64,000 bases of DNA from Porphyra umbilicalis (Eukaryota; Rhodophyta; Bangiophyceae; Bangiales; Bangiaceae), in NCBI GenBank assembly GCA_002049455.2, contig KV918795.1, positions 327,670 to 391,669 of the forward strand, read 5' to 3'. Shown one piece after another: positions 54,601 through 64,000 of this stretch (positions are counted from its first letter, which is position 1; each line of letters opens with the position of its first letter). The position numbers and the translations under genes are program-made. A model generated the notes under the pieces. It was not told where the DNA came from. It did no database searches and was given only the letters and a program-made list of their open reading frames with translations.

Positions 54601-55052
54601 TCCGACGCCTGCCGTGGCTACGGACCCCTTGTCACCCATCGTGACGCTCCGTCCCGTCGTCGTATGGTAGTCGTCGAAGCACGCACGCATCCAGCACATG
54701 TGTGCAGACGCCGCAGAGTCGACAAGCGACGACTTGAAAGTGTCATTGGTGTCAGCCACATTGCCCACCAGACAGATGGCGTCGTCGCTGTCGCTACCAT
54801 CGTCAGCTGCAATCGCTGCCGCCTTGTCCTGTCTCTGCTTCTTGGCCTTGAGCTCTGGGCAATCGCGAGAGATGTGCCCAAACTTATGGCAGTAGTAGCA
54901 CTCGATCTTGGAGAGGTCACCACGGCGGCCTTGACCTCGATAGTTGGCGCCGACGAGTGCCATGTCGCCAATGCGCTTCGTCGCCAGTGACTTGTCCGCC
55001 TGCCGCCGCTCCTCTTGAAGCAAGCGGCTCTTCACAAAGTCGAGGCTCAGCT
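51649..55052 (-). pseudogene. Copia-2 gag-pol, N-terminally truncated, with stops
   Basis: One frame from the truncation point (late gag, just before KSRLLQEERRQADKSLATKR) to TGA at 51,649. Zinc knuckle CYYCHKFGHISRDC, protease SSLVDSAASAHM, integrase with LRSDNGGENVSNAF, RT and RNase H are all recognisable. Stops: TAG 52177-52179 (same site as in Copia-1), TAG 52102-52104 and TAG 52030-52032, the last two where Copia-type RNase H has Trp (D-A-D-W-A-G-D and S-W-G-S-K). The RT box reads YVDN instead of YVDD, so polymerase activity is lost. Integrase and most of the RT are otherwise better preserved than in Copia-1. Confidence 0.9.
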
Positions 55053-58000
55053 AGTACCGCTCCGTCTCTCGGCAGGGGCGACCTGGGGGCGCCGGCCCCG
55101 TCGGCGGTCAGCCCGACGGATCTGTTGCTCACGGAGCAGGCGGATGTGGACCCCCGCGCCGAGGGACACACCCCGGGGGAGGGTTCCGCGTCTGCGGATG
55201 GGGACCCCCGCGCTGAGGGACACGCCCCAGCGGGGGCCCCGCAGCCGGTGGATACGGGTCCGCCGCGGGTAGAGGACGTCCCGTTGCGGGAAGCCGCGCC
55301 ACAGCTCCACGAGCGAATTCGGGCAGTGCTGCACAGGCATGAGGCCATGTGGTCGAGCCAGGCGCTGGGGGCCATCAAGGCCATTCGACACCACATCGAG
55401 CTCTCCCCGGGGGCGAAGCCCGTGCGTGTCCCGCCCCGGCGCGCAGGACCGAAGTCCCGCAAGGCGGAGGCCGCGGAGATTGAGCGCTAGCTGGTGGCCG
55501 ACGTCATCGAGCCGACGTCGTCCGAGTGGGGCTTCCCCGTGGTGCTGGTCCCCAAAAAGGACGGGACGCTGCGGTTCTGTGTGGAATACCGCCTCCTCAA
55601 CGCCGTCTCCGAGCGCGACTCGTACCCGCTGCCACGCATGGACGAGTGCATCGACAGCCTCGGAGAGGCCAAGGTCTTGTCGACATTGGATTGCAATGCC
55701 GGATACTGGCAGGTGCTAATCGCCGACGGCGACCGCGAAAAGACGGCCTTCGTCTGCCACAAGGGGGCCTACCACTACAAGGGCATGCCTTTAGGGCTGA
55801 CAAACGCGCCCGCGACGTTCCAGCGGGCGCTGGACATCATCCTATCCGGCTTCAAGTGGCAGAGCTGCCTTGTGTAACTGGACGACGTAATCGTCTATTC
55901 GAAGTCGCAGAAGGAGCACGTCCAGCACTTGGACGACATCTTGGGCCTTTTGCGGGCCGCGGAAGTCACCCTCCAGTTGCCCAAGTGCCGCTTCTTCCGG
56001 ACGACCGTCGAGTACGTAGGGCACGAGATCACGCCCGGCCGACTCGGCGTGCTGCAGGCGCACACCAAGGCCCTACGGGAGGCGGCGTTACCGACAACGC
56101 GAACGCAGGTGCGAAGCTTCATCGGCATGTGCAGTACCTTTCGGCGCTTCGCACCGAACTTTGCGCGGGTGGCCACCCCCCTTTCGGACCTCATGGGCTC
56201 GACCGCCCCGGTCACGGTCCCTCCGCCAACACCGGAGCAGTTTTTCGCGTTCGAGAAGCTGACGCGCCGGCTGACCCAGCCCCCGGTGTTCGCCCTACCG
56301 CGAGCAGGCCACCAATACGTAATGGATGTGGACGCGTGCGGCACGCAAGTTTGGGCGGCGCTGCTGCATGAGCAGGCAGAAGGCGGGCTCCGCCCGGTGG
56401 CCTACATCAGCCACGTCCTCAAGGGAGCCGACCGGAACTTCGGGGTGACCGAAAAGGAGTGCCTCGACGTCGTGTGGGCCTCCCTCAAGTTGCGAGCCTA
56501 CTTGGAGGGGGACCGCTATTTGGTCCGGACGGACCACGACTGCCTCCGCTGGCTTTTTAACATTGACAGGACCGCACGTGGGCGCCTGGCCCGCTGGCGC
56601 ATGCGCCTGAACGAGCTGGCCTTCGACATCGCGTACAAGCCCGGGCAAACTCATTGGCTCGCCGACAGCAAGTCGCGCTTCGTGTCGTCGCGCACCGACC
56701 GCTCGGGCGCTGATACGGACCTCCCCGTCTACGTGTTGACGCGGGCGGAGACGGCCCGGGGCCTGGAGACGGCGAACTTCGTGTCCGGACCGACCACGAG
56801 CGCCACCGACAAAGGCGAGGTCACCACGGTGCAAGGGGAGGATCCCCTGTGCCGCAAGGTCGTCGAAGCGCTCAATGCCGGCCGCGCGGTACCGTTATTT
56901 GAGGACAGCGACGGACTTGTCTGCAGGAGAGCCGACCACGACGTGGTTGCTCAGATCGTCGTGCCGGTGCCCCTCCGGAGGCGCAGCCTGCGGCTGGAGC
57001 ACGAGACCACCTTGGCGGGACACCCGGGCTAGACCCAGATGTATGCTGCCATGCAGCGGTCCTACTACTGGCCCGGCATGGCTGCGGACGGTGTCCTTCA
57101 TGTCCGTCACTGCGCGTTTTGCGCCCGGGGGCGCGTCCGACCCCTGCGGGCCGTGGCCGCCCTGCAGCCCTTCCCGGGGACATCGCCCTTCCAGGACGTG
57201 GCCACAGACCTGTTCGGACCGCCGGCAAAGACCGCCGCCGGCAATGAGTACATCATGCTCATCACTGACCGCTTCTCGAAGGTAGTGCGGGCGATCCCGA
57301 TAAGCAAGGTCCGGGCGGTGGACTGCGCCTCCGTCCTGCTGGACTACTGGATCGGAGCCTACGGGCCCCCGGACCGGATCTTGTTGGACGGTGGACCCCA
57401 GTTCGCCGCGCAGTTCTGGCATCAGGTATGCAACCTCCTGTCCGTCGAGGCCAAGGTGACCACGCCGTCGCGCCCGCAGACGAACGGACAGGCGGAGCGG
57501 TTCAATCGCACGATGGGACGCATCCTCGACCACTTCGTCGCCGAGCACCCCACGACGTGGGACCATCTCCTGCCGGCGCTCACGCTTGCGTACAACACGC
57601 AGCCGCACGCGGCGACGAAGGTCGCCCCGTTGGAGCTCGTCAATCCCCTTGTGGCTGCTAGCTGGTCGATAAAAAGACCTGACGCGGCGGAGCCGGTACC
57701 CGGCCACGGCGCAACGGGGAACCCACACGGAGAAAAAGAACAGGCGGCTTTTCTCACGCGTCTTGTACGCCTCATCCCGCGGGTCCGGGAGGCCCTGGCC
57801 GCAGCGCAGCAGCGCTACAAGCGCAGTCATGATGCTCGCATCCGGCCCCGGCCGACAGGGTTAAAGGTAGGCGGGTTCGCCTTCAAGCGCCACGACGATT
57901 ACAAGGTCAGCAAGCTGGGCTACAGGGCCCAAGGCCTTTTCCGCGTGGTGCGGCTGGAGGGTCCTACGGCCGTGCTCGACATCAAGGGCGAACACCGCCG

Positions 58001-58421
58001 GAAGAACATCGATCACCTCGTGCGCGCCCCGTCGAGGCCCGCGGCCGAGCCACCACTGCACCCGGCATTGGACGCGACGGTTCGGCCGCATGGGCCTAGC
58101 CCCGATGGGCACACGTACGATATCGACCGGATCCTATACCAAGCCGACGGCGAGGATGGCCGCATCTTGGTCAAGGTGACCTGGACCGGGTACGAGGACG
58201 CCACGTGGATTGACGCCTCCGTTGCAACTCACGAGACCCTGCGGATTTATCTGCGCCGCGCGAGTCGCCGGACACTTCTTCACACGGCCGCGGACCGGCC
58301 CCCGGGCGAGTCGGAGGACAATGCTGCGGCCGCCGCGGCCGATGCCGCGCTCGCACCCTCGGTCGGGGGAGCGCCCGGGAACCCGGCGGCCACCGACCCA
58401 CCGAGCGGCTCGTACCTCTGA
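55053..58421 (+). pseudogene. Ty3/gypsy (chromovirus-type) pol fragment with three stops
   Basis: One frame from the junction at 55,053 to TGA at 58419-58421; stops at TAG 55488-55490, TAA 55875-55877 and TAG 57030-57032, no frameshift. RT: SSEWGFPVVLVPKKDGTLRF, TLDCNAGYWQV, KGMPLGLTNAPATFQRALD, then the YLDD box in which the Tyr codon is the TAA. RNase H: YVMDVDACGTQVWAALLHEQ and VTEKECLDVVWA. Integrase: EHETTLAGH, HCAFC, then, counted from Met at 57039, D57, D117 and E153 (DD35E, TNGQAERFN). The C-terminal chromodomain (residues 359-405: YDIDRILYQADGED, LVKVTWTGYEDATW) classes it as a chromovirus; such domains direct integration to marked chromatin. Gag and protease are missing. No LTR identified. 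Confidence 0.92.
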
Positions 58422-58426
58422 GGGCG

Positions 58427-59830
58427 TGTCGCCGGTGGGGCGACTCCCCCGCGAAGCTGGTGCACCGGTCGTGACGGAGGGCGCGTCGCCAATGGGGCCA
58501 CGCCCGCGCGGTGCTGGTGCACCGGTCGTGACGGAGGGCGTGTCGCAAATGGGGCGACGCCCCCGCGGTGCGTGTGCACCGGACGTGGCGGAGGGCATGT
58601 CGCCGGTGGGGCGACACCTCTGCGGTGCAGCGCAGCGGGCCCAAAACCGTCGTCAAGAGCACGTCTGCTTTTGGGTGATTTGGGACGAACATATAATCTG
58701 CAAACCGCCCTGGGGCTCTGTCAAGGCTGGTTTTTTCCAGAAAGGGCGCCAACATCATCTGTTTGCCGGGATAGATGCATGTCCACCCGTAAAAAGAGAG
58801 ACACAGCATGAGACGTATACACTTCACCCTTCCAGAAAGAGAGAGAGAAGGAGAAGCATCTATGGCCCTGCTGGCAGGCGGAATGTGTGGAGTGAGGAAC
58901 GATTCCTGTTCTCGCAAACACAAATATGCATGGACCTCGCATGGGATGGCCTCTGAGTGCCTGTCAAGGGGGGTCGATCTGTTTTTTGCACAGGAATTCT
59001 GTTTCATCAAACAGGAACACGGGCCTCCGAGAGGCTCAAAACTGGCAAAAACAGACGTGCTTTTGACGACGGTTGTGGGCCCGCTGCGCAGGTGCACCGG
59101 TCGTGGCGGAGTCAGCGTCGCCGGTGGGGCGCCGCCCCCGCCGTGCTGACACACCAGTCTTGGTGGAGGGCGTATCGCCTGTGGGGTGAATCCCCCCCGG
59201 TGCTGGTACACCGGTCGTTACAGAGGGCGAACCGCCAATGGGGCGACGCCTCAGTGGTGCTGGTGCACCCGTCGTGACGGAGGGCGTGTCGCAAATGGGG
59301 CGACGCCCCAGCGCTGCGTGTGCACCGTTCCTGGCGAAGGGCGCATCGCCGGTGGGGCGACGCCCCCGCCGTGCTGGCGCACCAGTCGTGGCGGCGGGCG
59401 TGTCGCCAGTGGGACAACTCCCCCGTAGTGCTGGTGCACCAGTCGTGGCGGTGGGCGCGTCGCCGGTAAAACGACGCCCCTGCGGTGCAGCTGCACCGGT
59501 TGTGGCGGAGGGCGTGTCGCCAGTGGGGCGACACCCCCGCGGTTCTGATGCACCGGTCGCGACGGACGGCGTGTCGCCACTGAGGCGACGCCCCCGCGGT
59601 GCCGTCGTACCGGACGTCGCAGCAGACGCATCGCCGACGAGGCGACGTCGCCGCGGTGCCGGTGCACCGGCCCTGGCTGCGGGCGCGTCGCTGGTGGGGC
59701 GACGCCCCCGCCGTGCTAACGTACCAGTCGTGGCGGAGAGCGTGTCGCAAGTGGAGCGCCTCCCCCGCGGTGCACATGCACCGTTTGTGGCGAACGGTGC
59801 GTCGCCGGTTGGGCGACGCCCCGCGGTCCC
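58427..59830 (+). repeat. 57-bp tandem array (19-codon units), split by a MITE
   Basis: GTGCACCGGTCGTG starts at 58460, 58517 and 58574, then after the MITE at 59092, and so on to about 59,830: about 16 units of 57 bp. Each unit holds GGAGGGCGTGTCGCC and GGGGCGACGCCCCCGCGG. As 57 is 19 codons, frames open on both strands; the plus frame gives repeats like APVVTEGVSPVGRRPRGAG. The array begins 6 bp after the gypsy stop codon, so it may lie in that element's 3' region. Units differ by about 10-20%. Confidence 0.9.
58631..59088 (+). mobile_element. 458-bp MITE with 43-bp TIRs and CAG target duplication
   Basis: Terminal inverted repeats of 43 bp with three mismatches begin CGCAGCGGGCCC. CAG stands on both sides (58628-58630 and 59089-59091). 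Removing the element and one CAG restores a regular 57-bp array unit, which proves insertion and fixes the boundaries. A 3-bp CWG-type duplication is typical of PIF/Harbinger mobilisation. No coding capacity. A partial copy is at 20,660-21,048. Confidence 0.93.
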
Positions 59831-60003
59831 GGTCCCTCGGTCCGGGCGGAGGGCGCGTCGACGTGCGGCACCTCCTCCGCGGCACGGTCGCGCCGGACGT
59901 CAAGACGGGCGGATCACCGGTGGGACAACGCCCCGGGGTACAGCGCACCAAAAGCCCGGCGGGCCTATCCGGCTTTACCGCCTGCGCGCCACGTCGGCAC
60001 TAC

Positions 60004-62931
60004 CTAAGAGTCGACATAGGCGGAATCCACCAACGGGAACCCACCCTTCCGCATCCGCGCGCGCACCGCCTGGTTCAGGCTGGCCGCGTGCCACGTCGGG
60101 CTCCCGGCCAGCGGCCCGCCCACGTGACGCGCGGCCCGGCCGTACTCCAGGAGCGCCAGCCCCAGCATCGTATTCGTCACCTGACCCCAGTTCACCACCG
60201 GGTCGTACTTCCACTCGGCCCACACGCCCTCACGGCGCTGATCCGAACGGGGCGGCCCCGCCTGAGCGGTATTGGCCGCCCCCGTCAGTAAGAACGCCAA
60301 CACGGTGGCGTCCTTGCCGCTAGACCCGTGCGACTCCCGCCCCGCGGCCACGTCCCGCCCGCCGGTCCGCGCCGCCACCCGCCGACCGGCGGGGTCGTCG
60401 TTCCCGCGCCAACGCGCCCCGACGGCCGCCGCTGCCCCCACCTCCACCGCGGCATTGCCGCTCCCGCCGTCGGGACCCGGCGTCGTCTCGGCCGGGGGGG
60501 GGGGAAGTCCGGGGGCGCCCCGCCCGGAAACGCCGCGTGGGGGGTCCCCCATTAGCGGGGCACCCGACTTGGCCACACGCGGCACGGAGTCGGACGCCCC
60601 CGCCGGCGCCACGGGGACGACACCCACAGCGTCGCCAGCCCCAGGCCCCGGCGTGGCCGGCGGCGCAGCGGGCGCGTGCCCCCGACGGGGTGGCAAATTC
60701 GCCGACTCCGCGGCGGTGGGCCCCGCCACGTCGCTCGCCATCTCAGGCGCCGGCGCCAACGGCGGCGGGGGACACTGCCACGCCATCGGCGCGAGCCCCG
60801 CCCGTGACGTGGTCGGGCACGCAGCGGACGTAAGCGCCGGACGCGGGCGCGGAAGCGGGGCTCCAGCAGGCGCCGAAGCTTCCCCAGCCGAACCCGGCGG
60901 CGCCGCGGGCGTCAACACCGGGCACGGCAGGGTCGTCGACGGAGCGGCCGCGGCAGGCGCGGCGGACCGCCCGGACGCCGGCAGCACCGGCACGGGCGCA
61001 GCAGCTCCCCGCGGCGGGGACGGCAGCGCCGCGGCCGGCGCCTCCGGAGACGGCAGGGTCGGGGACGCGTGGACGCCGGCAGGGGCGAGGGATCGGCCGG
61101 ACACCGGCGGACCCCCCGCCGACATCACCGGCGGCGGCGCCGGCGGGGGCGCAGCGGGCGCAGGCTCCCGGCGCGGCCGCACCGGCGACGCCGCGGGTGT
61201 GGGCTCTCCGCGCGGCGGCGTCAGCGGGGCCTCACCCCCACCACGTCTCGGATACCCACGCCCGCCCCGGGGCGACACCGGCGATGGCGCCCAATCGCGG
61301 CGCCCGCCGCCCTGGCTCCGGCCGTACCCGGGACAGGGGTCATCACCCCGAGCGCCCTCGGACCTGGGCGCGCCGGCACCGTCGCCCCATCCGCCGGCCT
61401 GGCCGCCCCCGTGGCAGCCGCCATCGTCGTGCCCGTCTCCGCGGTCGTCCCGGCCGTGGTACCCGGCGCTGTAGTACCCGTCGTACCCGCGGTCATCCGC
61501 GCCGCGGTATCCGCCGCCGTAGCGGTCGTCAGCACGGTCGTCACCGCCGTGGCACCCACCGTCGCGGTATTCGCCGCCGCGGTCACCACCGCTGTGGTAA
61601 GCACCTCCGCCGTACCCTCCGGCGCGGCCGTCGCCACCGCGCTAATCGCCGTCGTACTCGCCGCTGTGGTCGTCGACGCCGCGGTACCCGCCACAGCACT
61701 GGTGGTCACGGCGGTCGTACCAGCGGCCATCACCGCCGCGGTAGCCGCCGCCGCGGCCCTCCCCGCCGCGGTCCCCGCCGCTGCGGTACTCGCCGCCGCC
61801 GCAGACGCCACAGCCGCGGTACTCGCCGTCGCGATCGCCACCGTCGCGGTAACCGCCGTCGCCGTAACCGCCACCGCGGCCGCCGGCACTGAAGTACCCG
61901 CCGCCCCCGCTGTACCCGCCGCCGAACTCGCCGCCGCTGTCGTCCCTGCCGGGCTGCCAGCCCCCGCCGTGGCGCGGGCCACTGGTGCCGGCTCCCTGGC
62001 CGCCGGGCCAGGCCGAACCACCGCAGGCCGGGTAGTCACGGCCCCCGCGGCCCCCGGCGTACGCCGGTGGCTCCCATCCCGTAGCGGCCGCACCGGCGGT
62101 GGGATACCGCTTGCCCCCGCCTGGGTCGGCTCCGCCGCGGCCGCCGGCACGCCCGACCCCGCCGCCAAGCGATGCGGCACCCCCCGCGTCCAAAGGGGCG
62201 TCGGCGCTGCCCCCTTGGGGCTCCGACCAAGGGGACCGCGGCGGATCAGCCCCGCCGGCCCCACGGGGCTCGGCGGACGCCGCCCTGTGCGGAGCACCGT
62301 ACCCGTCCCCGCCAATGTCCACGTAGGGAAACTGAGGTGGCAAGTCTGCCTCGAGGGCGGCCTCCGTGCACCCCAACCCGGTCGGCGACGACGCGCAGGG
62401 CGCTGCGCCCACCCAGTGGCGCTCGGCGCTCATCATCGTCCCATGGTGAGCGTAGGGGATGGTGGGGGGTGCCTTCCCCGGGGTGGAGTGAGGAAGGCGC
62501 TGGAGCACAAGGCGCCACGGGACGTGCGGCCACGCCGCCAGGATGAGGCGCAGGGTGGTGGCCCGCCGAGTGTCCCCTTGGAAGAGGGTCACCGGCCCAA
62601 AGCGGGTGAGCGCCCACGTCGCCAAGGGCGGGGGCCGGACCAAGCGGCGGTCCCGCTCGTACGCGGCAAGGACGGCGCTCATCATCGCACAGGCCGCCGC
62701 GAGGCGCGCTACGCCAAGAAGGGGGTCCCTCGTCGCCGTGGCTAGGCGGTGCGCGTGATGGGTGAAGACCCGCGGCAAAAACCAAGAAAGCAGCCGCGGC
62801 GCGGCGAAAACAAAGTCCCAGTCGGAGGGAGCCGGCGGCAGAAGGAACGTCCGGTTGGCGGATTCACGCAGCGGCAGGCGCATTGCGCCGTGGCCCGCGC
62901 GGGCCACCGGCGCTAGAGACCCCATCATTCG
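60004..62931 (-). pseudogene. Large Gly/Arg-rich (RGG/YGG-type) protein gene with one TAG
   Basis: ATG at 62929-62931 (a second ATG follows directly); one frame of 975 codons to TAG at 60004-60006, with a single internal TAG at codon 430 (61642-61644). Residues 1-215 are ordered and Trp/Leu-rich (RTFLLPPAPSDWDFVFAAPR, LATWALTRFGPVTLFQGDTR, LILAAWPHVPWRLVLQRLPH). About 215-550 is a Gly/Asp/Arg/Tyr repeat (GGGYGDGGYRDGGDRDGEYR) like RNA-binding RGG proteins. About 550-880 is Pro/Ala-rich. Residues 890-975 are ordered again (GVWAEWKYDPVVNWGQVTNT, MLGLALLEYGRAARHVGG). The TAG falls in G-D-x-R-G-G where Tyr is usual. The ATG lies 33 bp from the Copia-3 LTR on the same strand. Family unknown: host RNA-binding protein or retroelement gag are both possible. 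Large frames on the opposite strand are composition effects. Confidence 0.55.
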
Positions 62932-62963
62932 GCCCTCCCGCTCGTTGGCCCAGTCGTCCCCGG

Positions 62964-63508
62964 TGTTGAAACGCAGTGGGGATAGGGGATGGGGGACCAC
63001 GGTGAAGTGGTTGAGTGGCTTGAGCTTGTGTGTATGAGTGCGAACGTGCTTTGTTGGTTATCTCTCGAAAGCGCCCCTCTTCCCATCAAGGGCACTCCTC
63101 AAGTAGTCCAAGTCGGCGCACCCAAGCCCACCACGCAGCCCAAGCGGCTCGCCCGCGCACGCCCCCGCCCACACTCTAAATCAAAACGCTCACCAAATCA
63201 AATCATCAGGGATCAAAGCAAAGCCCACGCCAATCAAAGCATCAGAAGCGCAAGAACAAAAAATGTGAAATCGCAAAACTTTCACTCAAAATCGCACGGG
63301 TACAAATGTGGAATGCACCAGCGGTCACCAAACCGCGAGGAAGTCGCATGGGTAGCCTGGTTGGAAGTAAGGCACCCACTCTCAAAAGGCGTGACCTTCG
63401 GGTCGCGTCCGGGAGTCGGGGGTTCGAACCCTGTCAATACCTGGTTTCTTGAACATTGCTTTTTACCGCAGCAGGGCTTACAGCGGCGTTGAGCATGACG
63501 TTCCAACA
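62964..63508 (-). repeat. 3' LTR of Copia-3, with an insertion
   Basis: 545 bp; the reverse complement starts TGTTGGAACG and ends TTTCAACA. It is about 127 bp longer than the 418-bp LTRs; the extra sequence (about 63,330-63,482) has no counterpart in them and carries the Pol III-type boxes. Confidence 0.8.
63345..63464 (+). ncRNA. tRNA-like / SINE-head-like Pol III unit (candidate)
   Basis: An A-box-like TAGCCTGGTTGG (63353-63364), a B-box GGTTCGAACCC (63421-63431) and a T5 run (63460-63464) stand in the order and spacing of a Pol III type 2 unit. A D-arm-like GCC/GGC stem and a GACC-TTCG-GGTC hairpin can be drawn. No 7-bp acceptor stem forms, so it is not a functional tRNA gene; a tRNA-derived SINE head or tRNA relic is more likely. 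Confidence 0.35.
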
Positions 63509-63673
63509 CGCCCCCTTGCTTGACGCCGCCTGACAGCTGACCGCCCTTGAAGTACTTGTCGAGAAATAAGTCCGCCTAGAATCTTGACGTCACAAATCCG
63601 ATGCCGCCCGTCATGGCCGCCTTTGAGGAGCAATGTACTTACATCCGGATGTACTTACGGCGCGTTCTTGAAG

Positions 63674-64000
63674 TCAACACATCCCCATCGTCTTGACATG
63701 CTTGTCATGCTTGACCTTGGCGAGCTCCTTCGTCATCGAGTCTGCCGCCATCTTGTCCGTTGGGCAGTGCTCGAGGATGACCTTGTCCGTCGTGATCGCA
63801 TCCCGCACGAAGTGGTAGGGAATGTCGATGAGCTTGGTGCGCTTGTGCTCGACGGGATTCTTGGCGAAGTCGATGCAGCCGCTGTTGTGGACCTTGATGT
63901 TAACCGGCCCAACCAAGTTGTCCGACTGCGTCACGAGCATGGTGACGCGTTGGATGAGCTTGTCGAGCCAAACAGCTTCCTTGCTGGCCTCGCAAAGAGC
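63674..64000 (-). pseudogene. Copia-3 RNase H C-terminal fragment
   Basis: Open from the window edge to TGA at 63674-63676: ASKEAVWLDKL, NIKVHNSGCIDFAKNPVEHK and MAADSMTKELAKVKHDKHVK. It matches the last part of the Copia-1 and Copia-2 polyproteins. Only the 3' end is visible, so intactness of the element cannot be judged. Confidence 0.85.

Larger units (their letters stand above)
51196..55052 (-). mobile_element. Ty1/copia element, 5'-truncated (Copia-2)
   Basis: Same family as Copia-1, opposite strand. The 3' LTR (51,196-51,613) is present; the 5' LTR, leader and first gag part are absent. Similarity to Copia-1 stops at about 55,052, inside gag, where Ty3/gypsy sequence begins. Confidence 0.92.
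62964..64000 (-). mobile_element. Ty1/copia element, 3' end (Copia-3), continues past the window
   Basis: A third member of the Copia-1 family: RNase H C-terminus (63,674-64,000) followed by a 3' LTR whose inner and outer ends match those of Copia-1. More diverged than Copia-2. Confidence 0.85.

Noticed and set aside
58427-59830. Possible CRISPR array
   Set aside because: Units are directly tandem with no spacers, and the context is eukaryotic.
60272-62745. Long Ala/Arg-rich plus-strand frames of 400-560 codons
   Set aside because: Antisense to the Gly/Arg-rich minus-strand gene, whose ends show ordered sequence; the plus frames lack any ordered part.
1-64000. Bacterial or phage origin
   Set aside because: Copia, gypsy and Harbinger elements, chromodomain and SANT/SAP proteins, and the absence of gene clusters with ribosome-binding sites all indicate a eukaryotic nuclear genome.

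Overview
The window looks like transposon-packed nuclear DNA of a GC-rich eukaryote. It holds LTR retrotransposons of the Ty1/copia and Ty3/gypsy types, PIF/Harbinger-type DNA transposons with accessory proteins, MITEs, and long GC-rich minisatellites. There are no operons, no ribosome-binding-site logic and no recognisable housekeeping gene. High GC plus this transposon mix would fit a bangiophyte red alga or a similar protist, but that is inference; no taxonomic marker is present.

Left part (1-9.5 kb): the 3' part of a putative cut-and-paste transposon protein (minus strand) runs off the left edge. A broken PIF/Harbinger transposase (H1) lies at 3.25-3.88 kb, then low-complexity DNA rich in GCGGCCGC octamers and a G-rich tract at 7.7-8.2 kb. 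From 9.5 to 14.5 kb is a full-length Ty1/copia element (Copia-1) with two 418-bp LTRs and one polyprotein frame broken only by three stop codons. It abuts the C-terminus of a second Harbinger transposase (H2, minus), itself split by a 713-bp insert with a 5-bp target duplication. From 16.7 to 20.3 kb is a GC-rich minisatellite with a 140-bp period.

Middle part (20-51 kb): pieces of one kind of copia-like retroelement lie in order on the plus strand: a repeat copy (22.2 kb), gag (23.4-24.0 kb), zinc knuckle-protease-integrase (28.2-30.7 kb), reverse transcriptase-RNase H (49.15-50.66 kb), second repeat copy (50.7 kb). The first gap holds the best-preserved gene of the window, an uninterrupted Harbinger transposase (H4, 24.2-25.45 kb) with convergent minus-strand accessory pieces (a SAP-domain protein and a helical protein split by a MITE). 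The second gap holds a Myb/SANT-like accessory gene (42.8-45.0 kb) convergent with a third decayed Harbinger transposase (H3, 46.7-47.85 kb), one unrecognised Ala/Lys-rich gene (38.3 kb) and non-coding DNA. This can be read as one retroelement opened by nested insertions.

Right part (51-64 kb): a 5'-truncated Copia-2 (minus) is joined at about 55,052 to a 5'-truncated chromodomain-bearing Ty3/gypsy element (plus). Next come a 57-bp tandem array interrupted by a MITE with a CAG target duplication, a 975-codon Gly/Arg-rich minus-strand gene with one stop, and the 3' end of Copia-3 (minus), whose longer LTR carries a tRNA-like Pol III-type segment.

Most coding regions are decayed, but many keep one frame over kilobases and are broken only by stop codons, mainly TAG. 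Every identification rests on motifs read by eye; no database search was possible.
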